A stretch of 24,107 bases of DNA from JBIOJM01 sp044450785 (GCA_044450785.1 JBIOJM010000136.1:1-24107), one strand, 5' to 3'. Shown: positions 1 to 8,869, counted from the first letter of the stretch. Made by a program: numbers and translations. Notes: generated by a model from the sequence alone, not told the origin.

Positions 1-358
1 CCTTCAGGGCCTCGCCGTGCGACCCTTGATGGCGGAGTTCCTCGTATTCGTGCGGGATTATCGAATCGATGCGGTCACGCAGCCGCATACCCGGCCAGAT
101 GCGGCCGCCCTTCTTCCCCTTGAGCAGTTCGGGATTGAGCACGCCGGAATCGATCACCACGCCCGTTGTGTTGCCGCCGCCTTTCCGCCCACGGGGATCG
201 AACGCGTGCCACGTGCCGCCGCCGTCGTAATCCGGCTGGCCGTTCATGTCATCGGGGATGCCGAGTTCCTGCATCCGAATGGTGCAAGGGGTCTTGCGGC
301 CGCCGGCGGCTGCGGGTGGGCCGTTCGTGCTGGAGGGGGCCGGCTTCCAGGTCAACAT
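1..358 (-). CDS. Hypothetical protein, 3' end cut by window edge
   Basis: On the minus strand one frame stays open from the left edge to an ATG at 358-356 (about 119 codons, no stop in the window). Its translation reads like real protein. It has an Asp/Gly-rich stretch DYDGGGTWHAFDPRGRKGGG, a charged run LLKGKKGGRIWPGMRLRDRID, and then IIPHEYEE near the edge. I do not recognise a named family, and no function is proposed. The start is uncertain: the frame stays open further upstream, an in-frame ATG occurs near 633, and no clear ribosome-binding site precedes the ATG at 358. The first 25 or so codons are low-complexity and may not belong to the original gene. The reading is incompatible with full use of the plus-strand frame that overlaps it. 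The third-position and RNY pattern favours minus below about 300 and plus above about 404. Confidence 0.45.
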   Translation of the reverse strand, partial: MLTWKPAPSSTNGPPAAAGGRKTPCTIRMQELGIPDDMNGQPDYDGGGTWHAFDPRGRKGGGNTTGVVIDSGVLNPELLKGKKGGRIWPGMRLRDRIDSIIPHEYEELRHQGSHGEALK

Positions 359-403
359 CAAGACGCCCCGCCCGGCCGAGCCAGCCGGCGAGCCGCCGCA
401 GAG

Positions 404-676
404 CTGAGTGACGATACCGCTCGTGATCGCTTGTCCGAGGAAATCAGCGAAGCCATTCGAAGTCTGCTGACCATCGAGGGAGTCGAGGGAATCGGCAAGC
501 CCGTCACCGTGATCTCGCCGGGGGACTTGCCCCCCGAGCTTCCGGGATTCGTCGAGCGCTGTCGCGCGGGCGCCATCGAGCTCGACGAAACGCGGGGGCT
601 CGCAAGGAGTCTGGTCAACCCGATCCCGGCGTATCATAATCTCATCACCAGCTCCAACACCGGCACGAGGAACTGA
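404..676 (+). pseudogene. Hypothetical protein C-terminal fragment, no proper start
   Basis: About 90 codons ending at TGA 674-676 look coding: strong RNY bias and an amphipathic helix around DRLSEEISEAIRSLL, followed by a compact GKPVTVISPGDLPPELPGF segment. The frame continues upstream, but there it is antisense to better-looking minus-strand coding sequence. No ATG or GTG with a Shine-Dalgarno site is available. A CTG at 404 overlaps the stop (TGA 405-407) of another short plus frame, and a TTG lies at 431. This could be a gene starting at a rare codon, or more likely the 3' remnant of a gene whose 5' part was lost. I do not recognise the family. It lies 15 bases upstream of the pirin gene on the same strand, so it may be cotranscribed with it. 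Confidence 0.35.
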
Positions 677-691
677 TGAGAGGACCGCGTC

Positions 692-1561
692 ATGACCATG
701 AAGAAGATCCTGGAGATCCGACGAAACGTTCAGGCCCACTGGGTCGGCGACGGGTTTCCGGTGCGGAGCCTTTTCTCCTATCAGGACGGCGGGGCCGCGA
801 TCAGTCCGTTCCTGTTGCTCGACTATGCGGGGCCGGCGGTGTTCCCGCCCTCCGACGAACCGCGCGGGGTGGGTGAGCACCCTCACCGAGGATTTGAAAC
901 GGTCACCATTGTCTATTCCGGCGAGGTGGAACATCGGGACTCGGCGGGCAACCACGGCACGATCGGCCCTGGTGATGTGCAATGGATGACGGCCGCGTCG
1001 GGCGTTGTCCACGAGGAGTTTCACAGCCGGGCGTTCACCCGGAGCGGCGGGACATTTGAACTGGTGCAGCTTTGGGTGAACCTCCCCGCCAAAGTCAAAA
1101 TGTCGACGCCACGTTACCAGGGGATTCTCGACAGTCAGATTCCCGTGGTGCACCTGGATAACGAGGCGGGGACCGCGCGGGTCATCGCGGGTGAGCTCCA
1201 AGGGACGAAGGGACCGGCCCGGACGTTCACGCCGGTCCATCTCTGGGACGTGCGACTGAAGGCAGGCCGGTCCACGGAACTCGCCCTGCCCGAGGGCTAC
1301 ACCACGGCCCTGGTCGTGCAGAAGGGAGCCGTCACGCTCAACAAATCGAGTGCCGCCGGCGCCGTCGAGCTCGTCCTGTTCGACCGTGCGGGCGAACGCA
1401 TCACCATCGACTCCCACGAAGATGCGACTGTGCTCGTTCTTTGTGGCAAGCCGATCGATGAACCTGTTGCTGGACAGGGGCCATTCGTGATGAACACGCA
1501 CCAAGAAATTGTGCAGGCGGTCAATGACTACCGTTCCGGGAAGATGGGTCACCTCCTCTGA
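692..1561 (+). CDS. Pirin family protein
   Basis: This 289-residue cupin-fold protein is of normal pirin length. The N-terminal cupin carries the iron-site pattern: H63 and H65 in the GEHPHRGFET block, and H107 and E109 in the GVVHEEFHS block, matching the His/His/His/Glu ligands of characterised pirins. The GPGDVQWMTAASG stretch (92-104) is also typical. The C-terminal half is the usual second, metal-free cupin. Bacterial pirins are variously linked to quercetin dioxygenase activity and redox-responsive regulation; the sequence does not say which applies here. The ATG at 692 follows an AGAGGA ribosome-binding site; a second ATG two codons later is possible. The FMN reductase starts 15 bases after the stop. 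The two probably form an operon with a redox or stress role, which is inference. Confidence 0.93.
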   Translation: MTMKKILEIRRNVQAHWVGDGFPVRSLFSYQDGGAAISPFLLLDYAGPAVFPPSDEPRGVGEHPHRGFETVTIVYSGEVEHRDSAGNHGTIGPGDVQWMTAASGVVHEEFHSRAFTRSGGTFELVQLWVNLPAKVKMSTPRYQGILDSQIPVVHLDNEAGTARVIAGELQGTKGPARTFTPVHLWDVRLKAGRSTELALPEGYTTALVVQKGAVTLNKSSAAGAVELVLFDRAGERITIDSHEDATVLVLCGKPIDEPVAGQGPFVMNTHQEIVQAVNDYRSGKMGHLL

Positions 1562-1576
1562 AAGAAGGGCGTTCCG

Positions 1577-2158
1577 ATGGCAGAACCTCGCATCCTCGTG
1601 TTCGCGGGAAGCACGCGGTCGGACTCCGCGAACAAGAAGCTCGCCCGGCTGGCCGCGTCCGAGGCCGAAGCGGCCGGGGGGAAGGTCACCTTGATCGACC
1701 TGCATGAATTGCCGATGCCGCTCTATGACGGCGACCTGGAGGCGGCCAGCGGCATTCCCGCCGAGGGCCGCCGCTTCAAAGCACTCCTCAAGGAGCATCA
1801 GGGCCTGATCATTGCCTCGCCTGAGTACAACAGCTCGATTACCGGTGTCCTCAAGAATGCGATCGATTGGGCCTCACGGCCGGAGCCGGGCGAACCGCCG
1901 CTCATCGCGTTCAAACAGAAAGTCGCCTTGATCATGAGTGCGTCGCCGGGGAATCTGGGCGGACTCAGGGGGCTCGTCCACCTGCGTTCGATACTCGGGA
2001 ACATCGAAGTCCTCGTCTTGCCCGAACAGATTGCCATCAGTAACGCCTATGAATCTTTTGCAGAAGACGGCTCGCTCAAGAATCCTCGCCAGGCCGAGAC
2101 GGTTCGAAAAATGACACAGCGACTCGTCGACGTTGTCCGGCAACTCCATGTGAGCTGA
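1577..2158 (+). CDS. NADPH-dependent FMN reductase (flavodoxin-fold)
   Basis: This 193-residue protein has the classic NAD(P)H:FMN reductase layout. A phosphate-binding loop GSTRSDSANKKL (residues 11-22) follows the first beta strand ILVFAG. SPEYNSSITGVLKNAIDWAS (residues 80-99) is the flavin isoalloxazine-contacting block of the ArsH/ChrR/YieF-type family. Members reduce FMN, quinones, chromate or azo dyes with NAD(P)H in the cytoplasm. Length and domain are complete. The ATG at 1577 is preceded by GAAGGG. It lies 15 bases downstream of pirin on the same strand, so cotranscription and translational linkage are likely. The physiological substrate cannot be told from the sequence. Confidence 0.92.
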   Translation: MAEPRILVFAGSTRSDSANKKLARLAASEAEAAGGKVTLIDLHELPMPLYDGDLEAASGIPAEGRRFKALLKEHQGLIIASPEYNSSITGVLKNAIDWASRPEPGEPPLIAFKQKVALIMSASPGNLGGLRGLVHLRSILGNIEVLVLPEQIAISNAYESFAEDGSLKNPRQAETVRKMTQRLVDVVRQLHVS

Positions 2159-2267
2159 CGGTCTCTCATCCTTCTCAAAACGCACAGCAAGAGCTAGAAT
2201 CAAGTTCTTGACGCAATCCACAGTTCCGCCTTTCGACCGATCGCCGAACTCTTTCCGGGACGCTCCC

Positions 2268-3029
2268 ATGCCCATTCACGATTGGTCACGCGTGTTTGAC
2301 GGAGCTTTCCACGATTTCCACCACGTTTGGATAGGCGAGATCCGGAATGCGCTCAATGACGGCCTACTGCCCCCGGACTATTACGCGATGGCCGAGCAAG
2401 TCGCTCGACCGACCGTGCCAGACGTCCTGACGCTGCAAACCACGAACGGCTTGAACGGCGAATGGTCCGGTGAGCCGATCTCCGGCGCAACCGCGGTCGC
2501 GATTGCTCCGCCTCGCGTTCGAGACAGAGAGAGCATCGAGCAAGAGGTCTACGCACGCCGACAGAAGAGTGTCGTGATCCACCACGTCAGCGATGACCGG
2601 ATTGTCGCGCTGATCGAGATCCTCTCTTCCAGCAACAAATCGAGCAAGCAAGAATTCCGGACCTTCGTGACGAAGGTTCTAAACGCTTTAGAGTATGGCC
2701 ATCATTTGCTGCTGGTCGACCTGCAACCGCCGACGCCGCGCGATCCCAACGGGATCCATCCCGTCATCTGGGACGAGATCGGGGGCACGCCAAAACCGGC
2801 CCCGCCAGACAAGCCGCTCAGTCTCGTCGCCTACGACGCCGGTCCACCGAAGACGGCCTATGTGGAACCGGTCGGAGTCGGCGACACGCTCATCGACATG
2901 CCCCTCTTTCTTGCTCCCGGCTGGTACGTGAACGTACCGCTGGAGGCAACCTATCAAGCCGCCTGGCGCGGTGTGCCTCGCAGGTTTCGCGACGTCATGG
3001 AAACGCCGGGTGTGAAACGCGAATCCTGA
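2268..3029 (+). CDS. DUF4058 family protein
   Basis: The protein begins with the DUF4058 signature MPIHDWSRV followed by FDGAFHDFHHVWIGEIRNAL and LLPPDYYAMAEQ, a pattern abundant in planctomycetes and cyanobacteria. The frame is open 60 bases further upstream to an ATG at 2208, but the family start is MPIHDW, so I place it at 2268 (253 residues). The rest is the usual alpha/beta region with the VVIHHVSDDRIVALIEILSS block (residues about 101-120), where family members conserve a D...V..IEI...NK pattern. Function is unknown for the family. No partner gene is obvious: it is 109 bases from the FMN reductase and 179 bases from the next gene. Confidence 0.88.
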   Translation: MPIHDWSRVFDGAFHDFHHVWIGEIRNALNDGLLPPDYYAMAEQVARPTVPDVLTLQTTNGLNGEWSGEPISGATAVAIAPPRVRDRESIEQEVYARRQKSVVIHHVSDDRIVALIEILSSSNKSSKQEFRTFVTKVLNALEYGHHLLLVDLQPPTPRDPNGIHPVIWDEIGGTPKPAPPDKPLSLVAYDAGPPKTAYVEPVGVGDTLIDMPLFLAPGWYVNVPLEATYQAAWRGVPRRFRDVMETPGVKRES

Positions 3030-3208
3030 CCGAGGATGAAAGCCATGGAGAGAGTGAGCCAAGAGTGCGTGGGCCGTGGCCGCGCGGATTCGTTCCTCCC
3101 ATGTAAGGCGATCACAAACCCCGTCATGATCTCGAAGAATCCTCGTGAGGGACCTCTGGTCAGCGGGTACTACTCTCAGGAGACCAACAACCGAGGAGAT
3201 CGGAAGGA

Positions 3209-6070
3209 ATGGCGGGCAGCCCATCGGACCGGGTGCTCCGGCAGGTGCACCGGCTATTCAACTTGGGAGCGGTCGGGACGATGTCCGATGCGCAGCTCTT
3301 GGACCAATTCGTCTCGCGGCGCGATGAGGCTGCGGAGGCGGCCTTCGAAGAGTTGGTGATCCGACACGGCCCGATGGTGCTCCGGGTCTGCCGGAGCGTT
3401 CTTCACGACGCGCACGATGCGGAGGATGCCTTTCAGGCCGTCTTCCTCGTTCTGGCCAACCGGGCCAGGTCCATCCGCCGGAGCGGGTCGGTCGCGAGTT
3501 GGCTGTTCGGGGTCGCGCATCGCGTGGCGATTCGTTGTAAGCGTGGCTCCGCGCGCCGGCGCGCGCTCGATCAGCTCGTCGCGGAGCGGACTTCCGAAAG
3601 CGATCTCCCGGCGGAGAACGATCCCGATTGGGAGATCCTCCACGATGAGATCAACGGTTTGCCCGAGCGGCTTCGCGCACCCATTGTGCTCTGCTACCTG
3701 CAAGGGCAGACCTACGACGCGGCGGCGCATCAGCTCGGGCTATCAGAAGTGGCGATCCGGGGCCGGTTGGCCCGGGCGCGCGAGCGGTTACGCCAGCGGC
3801 TGACCCGGCGCGGTGTGACGGTCCCGGCCGGTCTCCTCGCCGCCGGTGCGGCCGGTCAGGCACAGGCGGCCATCCCCATGACGCTGATCCATTCCACCAG
3901 TCGCATCGCGCTGGGATTCATGGCGGGCAACACGGCCGCCGTTCTGGCGCGGGGAGTGCTGAATTCCATGTTGTTGAACCAGCTAAAAGTCGCGATGGTC
4001 CTGCTGTGCCTCGGCATCGGGGGTGGCTTTTGGGCCTGGTATGCCTTCGCCGCGGCGGTCGATGAAAGAGGCCAAACCAAACGCGACCAAGGTGTCGTGA
4101 GGACTCCGGCATCGGCGCCCACTTCGGCGCCGAAGTCGCAGACGACCCCGCCAGCGGTTACGTATCGGCTGACCGGCTCGGTGCGGGTCGAGGGGACGGG
4201 CGAGCCGGTCCAGGGGGGCCAGTTCAGCGTCCTGCTCGGCGATGCGACGGGATCAAGCAATCCCGAACGGTCCCGCTTTGTCACGTCGGGCGGAGACGGC
4301 CAGTTCCTCGTCGATCTCCCACCCGGCCAGGCGAGGGCGTGGACGTTTCAAGCCCCGGTCGGCTACTGGGCGCCCGGCAACAAGAAATCGCAGGAGACCT
4401 TCGTCCTCTCGCGGTCGCAGCCGATCCACCGAAAGGAGTATGTCGTGCGGCGGGGGACCGTCTGGCCTTTCCACCTCATCGGCGCCGACGGGAGACCGGT
4501 CAGCGGCTCGATTCGAGCGTCCACTCCGAACGAGATCTTCATGCCCGAATCCGATGAGGCCGGCCGGGTGAAACTGACCCTCCCCACCGAAGGGGGCAAG
4601 GTGATGGCAGGGGCCATGATGGGCAAGCGGCTGTCGCTTAGCCTCGCATCGATCCCGGTCGGGATCCCACTGGAGTGGGCCTCCGGTTTCCGCCCTGAAG
4701 CCGTGAAAACGATCGAACGGATCGAACGCGGCTACCGTCTGAAGGATGGCGCGGGCCGGCTGGCGACGATCGGCGAGTCGGCGCGGGAGCTGCCCGACGG
4801 AGCCGGCCGGTCGATCACGGTCGGCGAGTCAGGGCGAGTGGAACCGACGCTCGTCGACGGGAAGCTCGTGATCCGTGTCCGCTTCTCCGACGCTGGTCGA
4901 GTGGCGTCCGGGAGCTTGTCCGGTCGAATCGTCGACCAAGCCGGCCGGCCGATCGAGGGGACTCGCGTCGCACTGGCGTTCCACAGCGGGGAGGGTGGCC
5001 GCGGGGGAGCCGTCTTTCCGGACGACAAGGAGCATGAGGCGACCACGGACCGTGACGGTCAGTTTCTCATCCGCGCGATCCCGCGCAGTGATTTCGGAAA
5101 ACCCTCGAGGCTCTCGCTCGTGGTGAGGAAAGACGGCTTCGCCAGCTTGCAAACGCCCGCGTTCTCCTTCCAGCCGGGCAAGGGCGATTCTCCGCAGGTG
5201 CTCGATCCGACCCGTTTGGAGCCGGGCGTCTCGCTGAGCGGGACCGTGGTCGATCCCCAGGGCCGACCGGCCGAAGGCGTCTGGGTCGAGCCCTCGGGTG
5301 GCTTTGCACTGCGGAGCCAGTTCACCCGCACGGACGCGGCGGGGAAGTTCACGGTCCACAACCTGCCGAAGGGCTTGATCGAGCTCGGCTTCGAATACGG
5401 TGCGTTGTGGGCGTCCGGCAAGTACCTCGTGGACGGCACCGACGATGGCCTCAAGATCCAGCTCCGTCCCAGCGCCGAGATGCTCGCGAGGCCCGCCGCC
5501 CTGGCCACTCCCGAGCCCCCGACGCTTGGCCGGGCGGCGCCCCCGTTGCAGGTTGTCGGCTGGACCGACGGCCAGTCGCGCAGCCTGACCGACTACCGGG
5601 GCAAGGTCGTCTTCCTCGATTTCTGGGCCACCTGGTGCAGCCCCTGTATCGACGAAATGCCGCACCTCGACCGCCTCAAACACAAGTACGAGCCGCGCGG
5701 GGTGGTCTTCCTGTCGATCCACACACCCGGCGAGGAGATCGGGAAGATCCGCCGCTTCCTCGACTTCAAGAAGACGTCCTTGATCTCCGCTCTCGATGAA
5801 GATCGCGGGAAAGGCGACAACTCCATCAGACGTAACGGTGTCACGGCCGATCGTTACGGCGTGAGAGGATACCCGGAGCTGGTCATCATCGACCGGCGAG
5901 GCAACGTGGCATTTCACAGCGGCATCGTTCCCAAGGAGGTCGTTGCCGCGATGATGGACCTGGGCAAGCAGATGGGCCTCGAGCAAGCCACGATGACCAA
6001 GGCGGACTTCTACCGGTTGTGGGAGGCTTTCGTCGGCCGCGAGATCGAGAAGATCTTGAATCGCCCTTGA
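3209..6070 (+). CDS. ECF sigma factor fused to membrane segment, carboxypeptidase-regulatory repeats and TlpA-like thioredoxin
   Basis: This is a 953-residue multidomain protein. Residues about 45-115 form sigma70 region 2 (DAEDAFQAVFLVLANRARSI) and about 145-200 form region 4 (LPERLRAPIVLCYLQGQTYD, then AAAHQLGLSEVAIRGRLARA), both of the planctomycete ECF type. An Ala-rich linker leads to one predicted membrane helix at about 261-283. A Pro/Ser/Thr linker and beta-sandwich repeats follow at about 318-400, 568-640 and 674-740 (carboxypeptidase D regulatory-like, GxVxDxxGRPxxG pattern). The end is a redoxin/TlpA domain with WCSPC, cysteines at 810 and 813, and a following GVRGYPELVIIDRRG cis-Pro region. 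With one helix, the sigma part would face the cytoplasm and the redox part the periplasm. The start is supported by GGAAGGA just before the ATG. This suggests a membrane-tethered sigma factor sensing redox or cell-envelope state; function is inferred. Confidence 0.9.
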   Translation: MAGSPSDRVLRQVHRLFNLGAVGTMSDAQLLDQFVSRRDEAAEAAFEELVIRHGPMVLRVCRSVLHDAHDAEDAFQAVFLVLANRARSIRRSGSVASWLFGVAHRVAIRCKRGSARRRALDQLVAERTSESDLPAENDPDWEILHDEINGLPERLRAPIVLCYLQGQTYDAAAHQLGLSEVAIRGRLARARERLRQRLTRRGVTVPAGLLAAGAAGQAQAAIPMTLIHSTSRIALGFMAGNTAAVLARGVLNSMLLNQLKVAMVLLCLGIGGGFWAWYAFAAAVDERGQTKRDQGVVRTPASAPTSAPKSQTTPPAVTYRLTGSVRVEGTGEPVQGGQFSVLLGDATGSSNPERSRFVTSGGDGQFLVDLPPGQARAWTFQAPVGYWAPGNKKSQETFVLSRSQPIHRKEYVVRRGTVWPFHLIGADGRPVSGSIRASTPNEIFMPESDEAGRVKLTLPTEGGKVMAGAMMGKRLSLSLASIPVGIPLEWASGFRPEAVKTIERIERGYRLKDGAGRLATIGESARELPDGAGRSITVGESGRVEPTLVDGKLVIRVRFSDAGRVASGSLSGRIVDQAGRPIEGTRVALAFHSGEGGRGGAVFPDDKEHEATTDRDGQFLIRAIPRSDFGKPSRLSLVVRKDGFASLQTPAFSFQPGKGDSPQVLDPTRLEPGVSLSGTVVDPQGRPAEGVWVEPSGGFALRSQFTRTDAAGKFTVHNLPKGLIELGFEYGALWASGKYLVDGTDDGLKIQLRPSAEMLARPAALATPEPPTLGRAAPPLQVVGWTDGQSRSLTDYRGKVVFLDFWATWCSPCIDEMPHLDRLKHKYEPRGVVFLSIHTPGEEIGKIRRFLDFKKTSLISALDEDRGKGDNSIRRNGVTADRYGVRGYPELVIIDRRGNVAFHSGIVPKEVVAAMMDLGKQMGLEQATMTKADFYRLWEAFVGREIEKILNRP

Positions 6071-6121
6071 GTCGGTGCATGCTTAGCTCTCCCGGCCGTT
6101 GATCGGATTGGCTTTCAGAGT

Positions 6122-6137
6122 GACCAGTCTTCTGGTC
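6122..6137. terminator. Short hairpin between convergent genes
   Basis: A perfect 6-base inverted repeat, GACCAG-TCTT-CTGGTC, lies in the 78-base gap between the sigma/TlpA fusion and tilS, which converge here. No T-run follows on either strand, so it is at best a weak or factor-assisted bidirectional terminator. Confidence 0.3.
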
Positions 6138-6148
6138 GGTCCCCTTGG

Positions 6149-7165
6149 TTAGGCTCCGCTCGGGCTACGGCGCAGGACCAAGAAAAAGCTCTCCGTCGAA
6201 GCCGCGACGCCGGCGCCGATCATGACTTTCTTGATCGACTTGCTCCGCACCAGCACCGCCAGCCGCCGCCAGCGCCTGGCCGACATGCCCTGCTCGGGCC
6301 AGCCGGCGCGGCGCCACACCCGACGGAGGACTTCGGTCCGGAGGAACACCGGCAGAGAGCCGAGGAAGCCTTGTTTGAGCACGACGCAATCCGGCGATCT
6401 CGTGATCACCGATGCGCGCTCCAGCTCATCGAGGTTGGATTCCAGCGACCTCTGCATTGCCTCCGCGAGGGCACCCAGTCGGACGAGGGCTTCGGCGACT
6501 CGGGGGTTATACTCGGCCACCAATTTAGGCAGGAGGTCGTGCCGAATCCGGGCACGGGTTCGGGCCAGATCGGCGTTGCTTTGATCCTCGTGGAACGGTT
6601 GCCCCAGCGCCACCAGGTAGTCCCGGAGCTCGCTGCGGGAGACGTCGAGCAACGGGCGTACGAGGCTGACCTTGGGGTCGGAACAGAGTAATCTGCGCCG
6701 GGGCATGCCGGCGAGCCCGCGCAGGCCGGTGCCGCGGACGATGCGGTGGATGATCGTCTCGGCCTGGTCATCGCTCGTGTGAGCGACCGCCACGACGGAG
6801 GCCCCGCGCGCCTGGGCGAGCTCCTGCAACCAGGCGTAGCGCGCCCGCCGCGCATCGGACTCGAAGTGAGCGGCACGGGCGGGCTTCCACTGGCCCAGGT
6901 CACAAGGCAATCCCAGCGACCCGGCCAGCTCGACCACGAACGCGGCATCGGCCCGCGCTGACTCGCCCCGCACGCCATGGTCGAGGTGCGCCACCGACAG
7001 CTTCAGGTCCGTCTGCTTTGCGAGTTGATGCAGAACTCGGAGGAGCGCGACGCTGTCGCCGCCGCCCGAGACCGCGACCACCCAGACTTTTCCCAGCCCA
7101 CGGGGACGACACCAGCGCTTGATCCGGCGTCCGAGTCGATCGATCCATGCATCTCTCGGGTGCAT
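6149..7165 (-). CDS. tilS: tRNA(Ile)-lysidine synthase, short form
   Basis: N-type PP-loop ATPase. SGGGDS at residues 33-38 is the pyrophosphate loop; LDHGVRG (61-67) and AHTSDDQAETIIHRIVRGTGLRGLAGM (129-154) are the TilS signature blocks. The enzyme uses ATP and lysine to make lysidine at the wobble base of the AUA-reading tRNA-Ile, an essential step. At 338 residues it is shorter than the E. coli enzyme (about 430) and seems to lack most of the C-terminal domains, as in other short bacterial forms. I chose the ATG at 7165 because GGGGGA stands 4 bases before it. A GTG at 7180, directly after the ligase stop, is the alternative. It is the last gene of the catabolic operon, so it may depend on that operon's transcription unless it has its own promoter inside the ligase gene. 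Confidence 0.93.
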   Translation of the reverse strand: MHPRDAWIDRLGRRIKRWCRPRGLGKVWVVAVSGGGDSVALLRVLHQLAKQTDLKLSVAHLDHGVRGESARADAAFVVELAGSLGLPCDLGQWKPARAAHFESDARRARYAWLQELAQARGASVVAVAHTSDDQAETIIHRIVRGTGLRGLAGMPRRRLLCSDPKVSLVRPLLDVSRSELRDYLVALGQPFHEDQSNADLARTRARIRHDLLPKLVAEYNPRVAEALVRLGALAEAMQRSLESNLDELERASVITRSPDCVVLKQGFLGSLPVFLRTEVLRRVWRRAGWPEQGMSARRWRRLAVLVRSKSIKKVMIGAGVAASTESFFLVLRRSPSGA

Positions 7166-7180
7166 TCGATTCCCCCGCAC

Positions 7181-8869
7181 TCACGCCGTCTCGATTTTCG
7201 CGGCTTCCTCGAGCCCGAGCGCGGTGACTGCCTGATCCCTCAGCACATGCTTGCGTATTTTCCCGGTCACCGTCCTGGGAAGGCCCTCCACGATCATGAC
7301 ATACCGCGGGACCTTGAAATGGGCGATCTGGCCCTGGCAGTATTGCTTCAGCTCGTCGGAAGTCAGGACCGCGCCCGATTTGGCCACGACCCACGCCGCG
7401 ACAACTTCGCCGTACCTGGCATCGGGCAGGCCGGCCACGGCGACCTCGGCCACCGCCGGATGATGGTGCAGGAACTCCTCGACCTCGGCCGGATAGATGT
7501 TCTCGCCGCCGCGAATGATCAGCTCGCGGCTGCGGCCCACGATCCGGTAATTCCCATCATTGCGGCAGCGGGCCATGTCGCCCGTATGAAGCCAACCGTC
7601 GACGTCGACGGCGCGGGCGGTCGCGTCCAGGTTGTTGTAGTAACCGGCCATCACGCAATGGCCCATGACCCACAGCTCGCCCGCCTCGCCGGTCGAGGCT
7701 TCCCGGCCCGTGGCCGGATCGACCAGCTTCACCGCCAGGCCCGGGATCGGATGGCCGACCGTCCCGACTCGAACCTCGATCGGGTCGTCGACCGAAGTGA
7801 GCGTGATGATCGGTGATGCCTCGGTCTGACCGTAGCCGATGCAGATCTCCCTGACGCCCATCCGGCTTACCACCTTCTCCATCAACGGCAGGGGACAGGG
7901 AGCACCGGACATGATTCCGGTGCGCAGGCTCGTCAGGTCAAAGCGGGCGAACTCGGGATGTTCGAGCTGAGCCACGTACATTGTGGGCACGCCATAGACG
8001 GCCGTGCATCGTTCGGCATCGATCGCGGCGAGGGTCGCACCGGCGTCGAACGACGGGGCTGGAACAACCACCGCGGCTGCGTAGACCGCGCATACCAATG
8101 TACCCAGCACACAGCCGAAGCAGTGGTAAAAGGGGACCGGCACGCAAACACGATCCGCCGCCGAATACCGGAGCCGCTCGCCTGTGTAAAAAGCGTTCAT
8201 GAGCACGTTGCGATGCGTGAGCATGGCCCCCTTGGGCAGGCCGGTCGTTCCCGAGGTGAACTGGATGTTGTGAACATCGGCCGCTCGAACGCACCGGACT
8301 CGCTCCTCGAAGATCGACGCCCCGGCATGCGGGCCCTGTTCGATGTCGGTCCAGGTCCACCAGCCGGGACCGGGCCGATCACCCAGCGCGATCAATCGCT
8401 TCAGTCGAGGAAAACGCGCGGACGCCCAGTCTCGTGAATTCGCCGCCTCCAACTCGGGGCAGAGCGACTCGACCATCGCCACGAAGTCCGAGCCCTTGAA
8501 CGGGCTGCCGACCACGAGCGTCGCCACGTCGGCCATCCGCAGGGCGTCCTCGAGCTCAACAAGCCGATAAGCCGGATTGACGTTCACCAGAACGGCGCCG
8601 ATCCGGCCGGCGGCAAACTGGGTCACCATCCATTCCGGCACGTTCATCGACCAGATCCCGACATGCTGCCCGGCCTCGACTCCCAGCGCGATCAGCCAGG
8701 AGGCGACCCGGTTGACCCGCTCGTTCAGCTCGCGCCAGGACCAGCGCAGCGTCAGACCCGGAAAGACCAGGGCATCCTGATCGGGATAACGCTCGGCTGT
8801 GCGGTCCAGGACGCTCCCGACTGTCTGTTCCCAAACCCAAGGAAGCGATGCGCCGACGTCCTTGGTCAT
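7181..8869 (-). CDS. AMP-forming acyl-CoA synthetase (ACSF2/FadD-like)
   Basis: This 562-residue ANL-superfamily enzyme is full length. Motifs in order are TSGTTGLPKG (205-214, phosphate-binding loop), GYGQTEAS (345-352), HTGD (428-431), GRSRELIIRGGENIYP (445-460, hinge) and the catalytic lysine K537 in PRTVTGK. It activates a carboxylic acid with ATP and CoA; the medium-chain/branched ACSF2-like subgroup fits best, but the substrate is not readable. The ATG at 8869 is set by GGAGGAG 8 bases upstream. It overlaps the hydratase stop as ATGA, indicating translational coupling. An upstream in-frame start at 8902 is less likely. In this operon it probably supplies or salvages the CoA ester used by the neighbouring hydratase and carboxyltransferase. 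Confidence 0.92.
   Translation of the reverse strand: MTKDVGASLPWVWEQTVGSVLDRTAERYPDQDALVFPGLTLRWSWRELNERVNRVASWLIALGVEAGQHVGIWSMNVPEWMVTQFAAGRIGAVLVNVNPAYRLVELEDALRMADVATLVVGSPFKGSDFVAMVESLCPELEAANSRDWASARFPRLKRLIALGDRPGPGWWTWTDIEQGPHAGASIFEERVRCVRAADVHNIQFTSGTTGLPKGAMLTHRNVLMNAFYTGERLRYSAADRVCVPVPFYHCFGCVLGTLVCAVYAAAVVVPAPSFDAGATLAAIDAERCTAVYGVPTMYVAQLEHPEFARFDLTSLRTGIMSGAPCPLPLMEKVVSRMGVREICIGYGQTEASPIITLTSVDDPIEVRVGTVGHPIPGLAVKLVDPATGREASTGEAGELWVMGHCVMAGYYNNLDATARAVDVDGWLHTGDMARCRNDGNYRIVGRSRELIIRGGENIYPAEVEEFLHHHPAVAEVAVAGLPDARYGEVVAAWVVAKSGAVLTSDELKQYCQGQIAHFKVPRYVMIVEGLPRTVTGKIRKHVLRDQAVTALGLEEAAKIETA

Noticed and set aside
4829..5986. A 385-codon open frame on the minus strand inside the sigma/TlpA gene
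   Set aside because: It is antisense to clear sigma/TlpA coding sequence; long antisense frames are expected at this GC content, and its translation has no recognisable domain.
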